11,106 bases of DNA from Phycisphaerae bacterium (GCA_030613765.1 JAUWLI010000066.1:1-11106), one strand, 5' to 3'. Counted from the first letter of the stretch, positions 1-8,466 are shown. Numbers and translations: made by a program. Notes: generated from the letters alone by a model not told the origin.

Positions 1-624
1 CTTGATGTTTGCTGTAATTTTCCACGGTACGGCATACTTCAACGATTCGGTCCGCGGCAGTACGTAATCTGCGCGATTGCCGTCAACCTCAAGAAGATGC
101 TCGTATGTCAGACGTATTCTTTGTTTGCCTCTGGCTTCAACAGGAAAGACACTTGAGCGTATAAGATTGTAGCCGATGAATTCCACCAGCGCCGGGTCGC
201 GAATTTTCGCAACCAACTGCCGGTATATTCTTCTCGCCTCATCCCTGGGAAGCACTTTGGCCGTGATTTTGCCATGGGGCCCATCATAAGCAAAGCCGCG
301 CACAACGGCGCCGTCCGGCACCGGAATAATTAGCTCTGCTTCCTGACGTCGATTGCTTCTGTTTTGCAGCCGAATCTCTATCGTTGTAGTTGCTGTGCTC
401 TCAAGGATATCAATGAGCGCACTGATTTCCGTTATCTCAACAGTTCCACGTCGGTCCGGGGTGAATGCCCGCGCCCGGCACTGTGGGACAATGACATTCG
501 ACGCAGGAGGTCTTATCGTTATGTGGCGCATTTGTGCCTGCACCGGTTCGACCAAAACAAAGGCCGCCACTGTCAAGGCAATTATTGCAGTGGTTACTAT
601 GAGGTTTTGTGTCTGCTTTTTCAT
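1..624 (-). CDS. Secreted VIT-domain protein (3' part outside window)
   Basis: The frame is open from an ATG at 624 down to base 1, giving 208 codons with no stop, so the C-terminus lies outside the window. A good ribosome site (GAGAGGA, 638-632) sits 6-7 bases before the ATG. Residues 1-30 form a signal peptide: a KK-containing start, a hydrophobic stretch, and a likely cut after VQA. About residues 50-178 match a VIT (vault/inter-alpha-trypsin) domain. The run with EARRIYRQLVAKIRDPALVE, then FIGYNLIRSSVFPVEARGKQRIRLTYE, is the characteristic C-terminal half of that domain. VIT proteins usually carry a von Willebrand A domain next, which would lie beyond the edge. They are thought to act in protein-protein contacts outside the cytoplasm, but the exact role here is unknown. 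The gene is divergent from a two-component system and shares its control region. Confidence 0.88.
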   Translation of the reverse strand, partial: MKKQTQNLIVTTAIIALTVAAFVLVEPVQAQMRHITIRPPASNVIVPQCRARAFTPDRRGTVEITEISALIDILESTATTTIEIRLQNRSNRRQEAELIIPVPDGAVVRGFAYDGPHGKITAKVLPRDEARRIYRQLVAKIRDPALVEFIGYNLIRSSVFPVEARGKQRIRLTYEHLLEVDGNRADYVLPRTESLKYAVPWKITANIK

Positions 625-675
625 TTTCGATTCCTCTCAAATAAGGTTTCATAAACTGGTTCTCTAACTATATAA

Positions 676-720
676 ATAATACGACATTGTCGGTTGAGAG
701 TTGAGTAAAATGGATGTAAA
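676..720 (-). promoter_or_regulatory. Promoter of VIT gene with 11-base direct-repeat box
   Basis: Read on the minus strand, TTTACA (720-715), N5, TTTACT (709-704) is followed after exactly 22 bases by TATTAT (681-676), a good -10 element. The predicted start near 669 gives a leader of about 45 bases. No good -35 is present, so an activator bound at the direct repeat is plausible. The 11-base period is what PhoB/OmpR-type regulators recognise, and such a regulator is encoded next door. A short palindrome, CGACATTGTCG (682-692), lies just before the -10 and could be a second operator. Confidence 0.5.
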
Positions 721-736
721 ATAGGACGTGAGCTTT

Positions 737-781
737 TTTACAAAGTATTTACAAACCTTCGGCCCGAATTTGGTCTATAAT
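737..781 (+). promoter_or_regulatory. Promoter of response regulator gene with 11-base direct-repeat box
   Basis: TTTACA (737-742), N5, TTTACA (748-753) is followed after 22 bases by TATAAT (776-781). Spacing and sequence mirror the divergent VIT promoter, and the two boxes stand back to back with 16 bases between them. This suggests autoregulation by the PhoB-like regulator, which is an inference. Transcription would begin near 788, only about 9 bases before the ATG at 797, so the mRNA would have a very short leader and may lose part of its ribosome site (TAGGTG, 787-792). Confidence 0.5.
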
Positions 782-796
782 ATAAGTAGGTGATAT

Positions 797-1489
797 ATGG
801 AACAAAAAGCGCACATATTGGTAGTTGAAGATGAGCAGAAAATCCGCTCGGGGCTTAGAGATTTTCTGGAGTTTCACGGCTTTGGTGTTAGTGAGGCTGT
901 AGACGGTCTCGAAGCGCAGCGGGTTGTGGCTGAGAAGCGGTTTGATTTGATTTTGCTTGACCTGATGCTTCCGAAAATCAGCGGTGAACAGCTATGCACG
1001 GGATGGCGTCGAGACGGCATGCAGACTCCGGTCATTATGCTGACGGCCAAGGGTCAGGAAAAAGAAAAAGTAAGCGGTCTGAATCTCGGAGCCGATGACT
1101 ATATCGCCAAGCCATTTTCGCTCGAAGAGCTGCTGGCCCGGATAAAGGCGGTGCTTCGGCGGACGGACCCGGGCCGGGCTGTCGGGCAGGCTTTTAAATT
1201 TGCGGACTTCGATGTTGATATTGCAGCGCTGAAAGCAACACGCGGCGGTGAGGAAATGGAAATCAGCAAACGTGAAGCGGCAATCATCCAGTACTTTGCC
1301 GCAAATCCAAACCGGGTCATCAGCAGGGAAGAACTCTACAAGGCGGTTTGGAACGAGGATATGAGTGAATTGGGCACCAGAACAACAGATATGCACATCG
1401 CCAAGCTTCGCAGCAAAATCGAGAAGAACTCAGCCGAGCCTCAGATTATCAAAACCGTACGCGGTGCCGGCTATAAGTATGAAAATTAG
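797..1489 (+). CDS. PhoB/OmpR-family response regulator
   Basis: A 230-residue two-domain regulator of normal family length. The receiver domain (about 5-120) shows the acidic pair E11/D12, phospho-acceptor D55 in LLDLMLPK, T83 in VIMLTAK and K105 in YIAKPF. A winged-helix DNA-binding domain (about 135-228) ends with the typical TVRGAGYKYEN. It should be phosphorylated by the kinase encoded 24 bases downstream and then bind tandem DNA half-sites. The ATG at 797 has TAGGTG 4 bases before it. Proteins of this class bind direct repeats with an 11-base period, and such repeats flank this gene and precede the three RNA units at 8013-8483. The signal cannot be named from sequence; a PhoB-like phosphate role is possible but unproven. 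Confidence 0.93.
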   Translation: MEQKAHILVVEDEQKIRSGLRDFLEFHGFGVSEAVDGLEAQRVVAEKRFDLILLDLMLPKISGEQLCTGWRRDGMQTPVIMLTAKGQEKEKVSGLNLGADDYIAKPFSLEELLARIKAVLRRTDPGRAVGQAFKFADFDVDIAALKATRGGEEMEISKREAAIIQYFAANPNRVISREELYKAVWNEDMSELGTRTTDMHIAKLRSKIEKNSAEPQIIKTVRGAGYKYEN

Positions 1490-1513
1490 CTACAGCAGGA
1501 TTAGTTAAAGAAA

Positions 1514-3580
1514 ATGTACACACGACTTATTATATTATCGTTGATAATTCTTTTGGCCCTGGGTGGTTTGACGATGCTGGGATACCACGCCGTCGAGAAA
1601 TGGGCGGAGGGCCTGGAGGGGGCGCGTCTGGGTGAATTTGCCGAAGTAGCGGAGCAAATCAGGCAGGACGTCAAACGCAAACTCGATGAGTTCATGCAGG
1701 ACGAACAGGACCGCCCTTATACCGATTATAATTATTACTATGTACCGGACAACATCGCGCTTAATCAAGAGCGGCAGGTGACTCTAATGCGTTCTCCGCT
1801 GGCGGGCGGGCTGGACAACAACTTTGCCTGGGGCAACTTCCAAATCGAGTCAAGCGGCAGCATCATCACGCCAAATGATGACATATTACAAAGAGAGGGT
1901 GAAAACGAGGAAAACAAAATATTGTCCGCTCAAGTGGGATCGAACCGCAAAAACATAGAGAGAAATCTGCTGCCTGTGCTAAAAGGTGTGACGCCAGCTT
2001 CATTGAAAGTGACTACCAGCCCCGAACCCAGTGAATTCAGAAGTTTATACAAGAATGCATTGGATACCTATGAAGAAGAACAGGTGGCCAAAGATAACGT
2101 TCAGAAAAGCAAAGGCAAGAAGAGCGAGGTTTTGAGAAGCAGGCAGGGGAAGGCCTTACCCATCGAGAGCCTGCGGGCACAGGGACAGAATACTCGGGTT
2201 ATCAGGCAAACGCGTCAGGCATTGATAGACAATACCTTTGCAAACGACGGGCTATTGCAGCAGCGAGCAGCACCGTCTCGTACACGGCAGCAGAGTGCGC
2301 AAACGTATTTAAATTTTAGTCAACCTGAAGAGCAGAGTCAGGCAGAGGCACAGCAGCCGGCAACTCAAGCGGCGCAGATGGCTGAACAGTTCACTGGCGT
2401 ACCGTTGTTGCCCGGGGGGCAAGACCAAAGTGATACAGTGCAGGTCAGGGTTGGAGGTTTTGAGCCCATAGTTACCGGTGGGGGTAACGCTGAGGAATCC
2501 ATATTTGGCGGGCAGGTGTTTTTAGTCAGAAACATAGAAATCGAAGACAAAACCTTTATGCAGGGATTCCAGCTCAATGAAAAGAAGCTGATCGATGAGG
2601 TCAAAGAATCCTCAGTGCGGTTGATGCGCGAAGGTATGAGTTTTGAATTACCTCAAACGAATAATGGCTCGGCAGAAGATGGGGATGTTGCCTATACAGC
2701 ATTCCTGGTTTTTGACTTTGGTGAATTGATATTACAGCTTCGAGAAATCAATCCTGCCTGGATTACCGAACAGATAAATCAGCTCCGACACGTGTATTTC
2801 GGTATTATTATAATTGTGCTTTTGGCTGTAACGCTGGCGCTGGCAAGTTTATGGCATAATGCGCGGGCGCAGCTCAAATTAGCACAGAAGAAGGATGATT
2901 TTATATCAGCCGTCTCGCACGAGCTTAGGACGCCGCTTACTTCGATACGGATGTACTCGGAGATGTTAGAGAAGAACTGGGTCAAATCGGAGGACAAGCT
3001 CGTCGAATATTACGGGAATATGCGGCAGGAAAGTGAGCGGTTGAGCAGGCTTATTGAGAACGTTCTTGACTTTTCCCGCATCCAAAAGGGCCGGAAAATA
3101 TATACGTTCAGTTTGGGCGATATCAACCAGTGCGTTGCGGACGTTGTCGAGATGATGAGGCCCTATGCCGCGCAGAACGGCTTTTCGATAAAAACAGAAC
3201 TCGGGAAACTTGGACAAAGGACTTTTGACCCGGATGCGGTCACACAGATCGTGGTTAACCTGCTCGACAACGCGATCAAGTATGCGCGTAATGCAGAGGA
3301 CAAGTCTATTACGGTGCGAACCAGAAACGACAGCCGGTTCATCCTGCTCGAAGTTGAGGACCATGGCCCCGGTGTTCCTCATCGGCTAAGACACAAGGTT
3401 TTTGAGCAGTTCTACCGAACGGGGTCGGAAGCTACGCGCGAAACCACGGGGACGGGACTTGGTCTTGCGCTGGTGAAAAGATTTGCCCAGGCACACGAAG
3501 GCTTCGTGGAAATCATCACAGCCAAGCCGAGCGGTGCTATCTTCAGGGTGGCCTTGGCAGCCCAAATGCAGGAGGCGTAA
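1514..3580 (+). CDS. Membrane sensor histidine kinase with a large extracytoplasmic domain
   Basis: A 688-residue kinase, partner of the preceding regulator (gap 24 bases, probable operon). There are transmembrane segments at about residues 4-22 and 428-447, with some 400 extracytoplasmic residues between them. No HAMP domain is visible after the second segment. The cytoplasmic part has a HisKA domain (DDFISAVSHELRTPLTSIRM, catalytic H469), an N box with N582/N586, a G1 box DHGPG (616-620), an F box (FEQFYRTG) and a G2 box TGTGLG (645-650), so all ATP-binding motifs are intact. The extracytoplasmic region is unusual. About residues 185-300 are rich in Q, R, K and A and look disordered. The stretch around 305-425 looks folded and lies next to the membrane. 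I do not recognise a named sensor fold, so the ligand is unknown. Confidence 0.93.
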   Translation: MYTRLIILSLIILLALGGLTMLGYHAVEKWAEGLEGARLGEFAEVAEQIRQDVKRKLDEFMQDEQDRPYTDYNYYYVPDNIALNQERQVTLMRSPLAGGLDNNFAWGNFQIESSGSIITPNDDILQREGENEENKILSAQVGSNRKNIERNLLPVLKGVTPASLKVTTSPEPSEFRSLYKNALDTYEEEQVAKDNVQKSKGKKSEVLRSRQGKALPIESLRAQGQNTRVIRQTRQALIDNTFANDGLLQQRAAPSRTRQQSAQTYLNFSQPEEQSQAEAQQPATQAAQMAEQFTGVPLLPGGQDQSDTVQVRVGGFEPIVTGGGNAEESIFGGQVFLVRNIEIEDKTFMQGFQLNEKKLIDEVKESSVRLMREGMSFELPQTNNGSAEDGDVAYTAFLVFDFGELILQLREINPAWITEQINQLRHVYFGIIIIVLLAVTLALASLWHNARAQLKLAQKKDDFISAVSHELRTPLTSIRMYSEMLEKNWVKSEDKLVEYYGNMRQESERLSRLIENVLDFSRIQKGRKIYTFSLGDINQCVADVVEMMRPYAAQNGFSIKTELGKLGQRTFDPDAVTQIVVNLLDNAIKYARNAEDKSITVRTRNDSRFILLEVEDHGPGVPHRLRHKVFEQFYRTGSEATRETTGTGLGLALVKRFAQAHEGFVEIITAKPSGAIFRVALAAQMQEA

Positions 3581-3620
3581 AGACGCCGCCGGTGACGGCT
3601 TAGCAGGCAACCGGCAACCT
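3574..3620. terminator. Possible convergent transcription stop between kinase and FtsB-like gene
   Basis: GGCGT-AAAG-ACGCC (3574-3587) forms a perfect 5-pair hairpin over the kinase stop codon. A second inverted repeat, GCCGGT (3588-3593) with ACCGGC (3610-3615), follows. Only a short T run (GTTTTG) comes after it on the plus strand, so this is a weak intrinsic-terminator candidate. Its placement between convergent genes is the main support. Confidence 0.3.
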
Positions 3621-4119
3621 GTTTTGCACGTTTAACTTTTTGTATCTTCCCGATTTTTTTCTTTGGCCGGTCCGAAACATATAAACGAAATAAGGATTAA
3701 GCCGGCGCCTGCAAAAAAAAGCATTGTTCGTCGGCGGGGTTCTCTGCAGCGAGTAAGCCACCTGGGTAGTGTTTCTTTGGCAGGTTCTCCGCTTGTCTCT
3801 TCTGTCAATGCTTTTCTGGCGGCGGCTAATTGCTCTGCTGTGGCTTTCGGGTAAATAGTGTTCGCATCGTCAGTTTCTTTGCCGAGCCAAACAAGGGCGA
3901 TGCGCTTGATAAGATTAGGGTCGTCTCTTAACTGCTGCAGCAGTGCATCGTAATCGGCGTTCAGGGATTTGAGCTGGCTTGATAATTCCTTCTCATTATT
4001 CAACAATCCTTTGTTATGATAGTATAGAAGCAAATCAGCACAGAGTATAGAGCCGCTCAGTGCTGCTGCGCCGATGCTGAAAAAGACAACAAACAAGACC
4101 ACTCGGATGATATTTTGCC

Positions 4120-5523
<1,404 letters not shown>

Positions 5524-5550
5524 TTATTCGAAATTCGTTATTTTTGGTGA

Positions 5551-5579
5551 AGAATACCGATTCTTACCTGCCCCGTCAA
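5551..5579 (-). promoter_or_regulatory. Housekeeping-type promoter of eno
   Basis: On the minus strand TTGACG (5579-5574), a 17-base spacer and TATTCT (5556-5551) make a good sigma-70-type promoter. It predicts a start near 5544 and a leader of about 40 bases before the enolase ATG. This contrasts with the promoters of the sigma gene and the RNA units, which lack this pattern. Confidence 0.6.
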
Positions 5580-5629
5580 GACCTGGTTACAGAGTTACAC
5601 TGATTATTATATTCCGAAAAGGATTTTTT

Positions 5630-5661
5630 TGTCGCATTTTTGGTGTTTATTCGCTCTTAAT
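5630..5661 (+). promoter_or_regulatory. Putative ECF-type promoter of the sigma factor gene
   Basis: TGTCGC (5630-5635), N16, CGCTCT (5652-5657), then AATAATAGAAGC. This lines up without gaps with the promoters of the RNA units at 8038 and 8492 (TGTAAC-N16-CGTCTA, followed 13-14 bases on by AGAAGC or AGGAAG). The match is incomplete in the -35 core, so autoregulation by the encoded sigma factor is only suggested. A 10-base palindrome, GAAGCGCTTC (5666-5675), lies at the predicted transcript start. Confidence 0.35.
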
Positions 5662-5700
5662 AATAGAAGCGCTTCGATTCCAATGTGGAGACCTTGCAAG

Positions 5701-6225
5701 GTGCAATCAGATGCTGAATTAGTAAACGCTGTTTTAGGTGGCGACAAGCGGGCTTTTGCGGTGCTTGTCAAGCGTTACGAGCGTCCGGTTCGTGCGACAG
5801 CGCTGGACGTTTTAGGCGATTATCATTTGGCTTCGGACATATCACAGGATGCATTCGTAACTGCCTATGAGAAACTGCCCGGACTGCGAAAGCCCGCGGC
5901 CTTCGGGGCCTGGCTGTTGAAAATCACTCGCAGGCGTGCGATTGACTGGGCACGCCGAAAACGAGATGGAGCTGGTTTGGAATCAGTTGTTCGGCCGCCG
6001 ACACACAATCCAGACGGCCAGCTTGATGAAGAAAAACAATGGCTTTTAGCAGCAGTTGTAAAGCTGCCTAAGGGGGAAGAACAGGTTGTAATGCTTCGGT
6101 ATTTTGCCGGCCACAGCATTAAAGATGTTGCTGAGATACTCAGCCGAAGCGTCGGCACCGTGACCAAACAGCTATCGCGAGCACACAGACGTCTGCGAAA
6201 GATATTAGAGAGGTCGGAAAAATGA
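5701..6225 (+). CDS. ECF-type RNA polymerase sigma factor
   Basis: 174 residues from the GTG at 5701, typical for an ECF sigma factor with only regions 2 and 4. Region 2 (about 18-88) has RAFAVLVKRYERPV, the DISQDAFVTAYEKL helix and the promoter-contact part FGAWLLKITRRRAIDWARRKR. Region 4 (about 115-170) has the helix-turn-helix HSIKDVAEILSRSVGTVTKQLSRAHRRLR. I chose GTG 5701 because GGAG (5687-5690) precedes it and the protein then begins at the usual place (SDAELVNAVLGGD). The in-frame ATG at 5683 and a TTG at 5629 are alternatives with weaker ribosome sites. Its stop overlaps the start of the next gene (ATGA), implying translational coupling with a probable anti-sigma factor. Its likely target promoters include its own and those of the three RNA units after 8013 (inference). 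Confidence 0.92.
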   Translation: MQSDAELVNAVLGGDKRAFAVLVKRYERPVRATALDVLGDYHLASDISQDAFVTAYEKLPGLRKPAAFGAWLLKITRRRAIDWARRKRDGAGLESVVRPPTHNPDGQLDEEKQWLLAAVVKLPKGEEQVVMLRYFAGHSIKDVAEILSRSVGTVTKQLSRAHRRLRKILERSEK

Positions 6226-7934
6226 CCGACAAAGAATCCATCGAAGAAAAATTGGAAGAGTTAGGCCAGGCAATAGGCACTGATGACTCGATTGCCAGGA
6301 ATGTAATGGGCTGCATTGATACTGCGACATTTAGTGAATCCGGCAGAATAAATGATAAAAACTTGGTCAGGAGAATTATTAAGGGTCCTTTTATGAAACT
6401 CGCTGCCGCAGCCGTGATAATTATTGCAGTAACGATTGTTGTAACCTGGTTCGGCAGCTCAATTGATGGATCAAGTGTCGCATTAGGCCAGGTTATGGAG
6501 AACATGAAAAAAATGCCCTGGGCACACACTTTTCTCCAGATGCAGCGAGAAGACCACAAAGAGCAAAGCCAGCATTGGTTCTCTTTCACGTCAAGGATTG
6601 AAGCTATAAACGAGAACGGTGAACTAACACTCATCGATCATAACAAGCAAGTGGCGTATGCATACAAACCAGGTACAGAGCAAATAACTATTTCCAGCCT
6701 TAGAAATAGAAAGTTCGCGGCGGGAGCGGGGTCGCCATGGGAATTGCTGGAAAAGATTGTAGAACAACTGAGTGAAAATGAAGGAACCCAGGTAACGCGT
6801 AAGAACGACGAATATGACGGAAGCGATGTTGAAATATATAAAGTTAGAGTTCCGAGGGGAAATAAGGGAAATAAGGGTGTTGAGGAGTGGCTCTTTGTGG
6901 TAGACAGCGACACCCACTTAATTATGACGTTGAAGCTTAAAGGGTATGATCCTGATGGCAATGTAAAGGTGTTTGGTGAAATGACTTTTGATTATCCTGA
7001 TGACGGGCCGGCAGATATATATGAACTTGGGGCACCAAGGTCGGCTGCTGTCATTGACAACCGCACGAAGCCGGAGGCCGAAGAGATATTCAACACTTAC
7101 AAGGCGTACCGCCAGAATGCGCCGTCGCGGTATATTGTGGTACAATCGCACTACAATAATATCGAGCGAATCGGCGCAGTTGTAATTGATGAAGTCACGC
7201 GAGTTTATACCGATGGAAGGCTTCAGAGATTCGAGAAATACCAGGTTTTTGATTGGCTGGAGTACCTTGATAACTGGCCAAAATACTCTGCTCAGATGGG
7301 AAATACTTTTGATTCACAGCTTAAGTGGTGGACCCGGGGCGAGTACAGCGGTTGCATAATGGTAGTGCTCTATGACAGCGAGTACAATTATACGGTCACA
7401 CGCGATTTAAAAGCAAAAAGGTGGAGTTCTAAACCTCCAGTGCATAGCCCCGAAAGAAATTATAGAGATTTTGGACTTGGCAGTTGGGGTTGGCCGCAAA
7501 ACAACCTGCGCCTCGGAGTCCCTGGAGAGCCGCCGATTACAGTTCTTGAGGACGAGTACTCAAAACAAAACAAGTTGATTTGCCTGCAACGTCTCTGGCA
7601 GGGGGAAGTACACAAAGACTCGGCGACACTACCTTGCAAAAGGCTGTGGTACCTCAATCCCCAACGCGATTATATATGTCAAAGGTTTGAAGAGCATTAC
7701 TTACGAAATGCACCCTGGCAAAGGGACAAATCATGGCTTGAGGGAGTTGATCCCGACAGGATTTTCGTGGAAAAGACGCGGATTCGAGAAGTTACTGAAT
7801 TTGGACAAACAGATGCCGGACAATGGTATGCAAAAAGAATCGGGACCAACAACGCTGTGGTCTTTCTTGATACAGATCCGGAATTTCCTGAGGGGATTTT
7901 TGATCCGGAGACTTTGCCAAAGGGAAATGAATAA
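6222..7934 (+). CDS. Large single-span membrane protein, probable anti-sigma factor
   Basis: 570 residues. A cytoplasmic N-terminal part (1-56) could hold the sigma factor; it shows no zinc-binding HxxxCxxC motif. One transmembrane segment (about 57-77, MKLAAAAVIIIAVTIVVTWF) follows, then some 490 extracytoplasmic residues. Around 215-290 the pattern EEWLFVVDSDTHLIMTLKL ... GEMTFDYPDDGPADIYELGAP is of a kind I associate with proteins encoded beside ECF sigma genes in Phycisphaerae. The second half (about 290-570) is rich in W and Y, and I do not recognise its fold. The 4-base overlap with the sigma gene and the single-span topology support a role as membrane-bound anti-sigma factor that senses something outside the cytoplasm. 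That role is inferred; no known anti-sigma domain is visible. Confidence 0.72.
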   Translation: MTDKESIEEKLEELGQAIGTDDSIARNVMGCIDTATFSESGRINDKNLVRRIIKGPFMKLAAAAVIIIAVTIVVTWFGSSIDGSSVALGQVMENMKKMPWAHTFLQMQREDHKEQSQHWFSFTSRIEAINENGELTLIDHNKQVAYAYKPGTEQITISSLRNRKFAAGAGSPWELLEKIVEQLSENEGTQVTRKNDEYDGSDVEIYKVRVPRGNKGNKGVEEWLFVVDSDTHLIMTLKLKGYDPDGNVKVFGEMTFDYPDDGPADIYELGAPRSAAVIDNRTKPEAEEIFNTYKAYRQNAPSRYIVVQSHYNNIERIGAVVIDEVTRVYTDGRLQRFEKYQVFDWLEYLDNWPKYSAQMGNTFDSQLKWWTRGEYSGCIMVVLYDSEYNYTVTRDLKAKRWSSKPPVHSPERNYRDFGLGSWGWPQNNLRLGVPGEPPITVLEDEYSKQNKLICLQRLWQGEVHKDSATLPCKRLWYLNPQRDYICQRFEEHYLRNAPWQRDKSWLEGVDPDRIFVEKTRIREVTEFGQTDAGQWYAKRIGTNNAVVFLDTDPEFPEGIFDPETLPKGNE

Positions 7935-7957
7935 ATGTGTGGTTTGAATAATCTTGA

Positions 7958-7985
7958 GGCCAGGCTGGATTAGGCCGGCCTTTTT
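7958..7985 (+). terminator. Intrinsic terminator of the sigma / anti-sigma operon
   Basis: GGCC (7958-7961), one bulged A and GGC (7963-7965) pair with GCC (7974-7976) and GGCC (7977-7980), followed by five T. The GGCC(T) and T-run ending resembles the ends of the three downstream RNA units. Confidence 0.8.
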
Positions 7986-8012
7986 GTGCAGAAAACGGCG
8001 ATTTTAGGAAGT

Positions 8013-8069
8013 TTTACACAAATTTTACAAAAAACATTGTAACTTTTGGGGTTATATTACGTCTATTAA
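8013..8069 (+). promoter_or_regulatory. Composite promoter of RNA unit 1
   Basis: Direct repeat TTTACA (8013-8018), N5, TTTACA (8024-8029), then 8 bases, TGTAAC (8038-8043), N16 and CGTC (8060-8063) running into TATTAA. TGTAAC and CGTC at this spacing are the look of an ECF-sigma promoter; B. subtilis SigX-type elements are similar. The direct repeat would lie at about -58 to -42, a usual activator position. The predicted start is near 8071. Confidence 0.6.
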
Positions 8070-8070
8070 G

Positions 8071-8204
8071 TGTAGAAGCAGGAGTTTGAGACCGCCCTCA
8101 CGGGGGTAGATTTGGACAAGGATAATATCCTGTAATTGTGGGTGGCACTTGGGATCCTGTATGATACTCCTTCAATTGGCCGATCCTCGTGGGTCGGCCT
8201 TTTT
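8071..8204 (+). ncRNA. Putative small RNA, unit 1
   Basis: About 134 bases from the predicted start to the end of the T run; the 5' end is approximate. The visible fold has a closing helix of GCAGGA (8078-8083) with TCCTGT (8155-8160). Inside it is a hairpin, ACC plus CCC (8091-8097, one bulged G) with GGGGGT (8102-8107), and a second one, AGGAT (8119-8123) with ATCCT (8127-8131). Next comes the free linker ATGATACTCCTTCAATT (8161-8177), identical in unit 2 and complementary in type to a Shine-Dalgarno sequence. The RNA ends in a terminator of a 9-pair stem (8178-8186 with 8191-8199), loop TCGT and five T. No believable reading frame is present. This architecture fits a trans-acting RNA that blocks ribosome binding on target mRNAs. 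The function is inferred. Confidence 0.68.
8178..8204 (+). terminator. Intrinsic terminator of RNA unit 1
   Basis: GGCCGATCC (8178-8186) pairs with GGGTCGGCC (8191-8199), including one U-G pair, with loop TCGT and a run of five T (8200-8204). Confidence 0.9.
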
Positions 8205-8239
8205 ATACAGGAGGTGCAGAGTCGTTATTTTTACGAAGT

Positions 8240-8296
8240 TTTATACAAATTTTACAGAAAATTTTGTGACTTTGTGGGTTCTGTTATGCCTACTAT
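8240..8296 (+). promoter_or_regulatory. Composite promoter of RNA unit 2
   Basis: TTTATA (8240-8245), N5, TTTACA (8251-8256), 8 bases, TGTGAC (8265-8270), N16, TGCC (8287-8290) running into TACTAT. All spacings equal those of unit 1, but three elements carry a substitution or two, so this promoter may be weaker. Confidence 0.5.
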
Positions 8297-8297
8297 T

Positions 8298-8429
8298 GAT
8301 AGAAGCAGGAGCCCGAAGTTACCCTCGCAGGGTAGTGTGTGGATAAAGAGCCCTGTGAGTGTAAGTGGTTTTTGAATTCCTGCATGATACTCCTTCAATT
8401 GGCCGGTCCTGGTGGGTCGGCCTTTTTTT
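8298..8429 (+). ncRNA. Putative small RNA, unit 2
   Basis: About 132 bases, the closest relative of unit 1. The closing helix is GCAGGA (8305-8310) with TCCTGC (8378-8383). Its first pair is G-C where unit 1 has G-U, so pairing is kept despite the change. An inner hairpin, TACCC (8320-8324) with GGGTA (8330-8334), sits where unit 1 has its own hairpin of different sequence. The linker at 8384-8400 is identical base for base to unit 1, while the flanking middle region is not. The RNA ends at the terminator 8401-8429. No convincing coding frame is present. Identity of the linker together with drift elsewhere points to the linker as the functional contact site. Confidence 0.68.
8401..8429 (+). 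terminator. Intrinsic terminator of RNA unit 2
   Basis: GGCCGGTCC (8401-8409) pairs with GGGTCGGCC (8414-8422), loop TGGT, then seven T. The sixth pair is G-U here and A-U in unit 1, a change that preserves pairing. Confidence 0.92.
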
Positions 8430-8466
8430 CCCGGAGGAGAGCCCGGAATCGCCGTTTTTATGGAGT

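Noticed and set aside
353..667. Plus-strand frames opposite the VIT gene
   Set aside because: They are shadows of the minus-strand gene, whose VIT motifs and signal peptide are clear.
5586..5599. GTTACA-GA-GTTACA direct repeat between eno and the sigma gene
   Set aside because: Its complement equals the TGTAAC hexamer, but no CGTC-like element follows at N16 on the minus strand, and the 8-base period does not match the TTTACA box.
5629..5700. N-terminal extension of the ECF sigma factor from a TTG at 5629
   Set aside because: The extra 24 residues are not sigma-like, and the stretch overlaps the likely promoter and transcript start.
8136..8375. Open frames of 65-79 codons over RNA units 1 and 2
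   Set aside because: They run through a terminator, a promoter box and the start of the next unit, have no good ribosome site, and show no protein-like pattern. The repeated RNA structure explains the sequence better.
8071..8429. Units 1 and 2 as tandem riboswitches
   Set aside because: No gene follows within the units, each ends in a complete terminator followed by a new promoter, and I recognise no known aptamer core. Not fully excluded.
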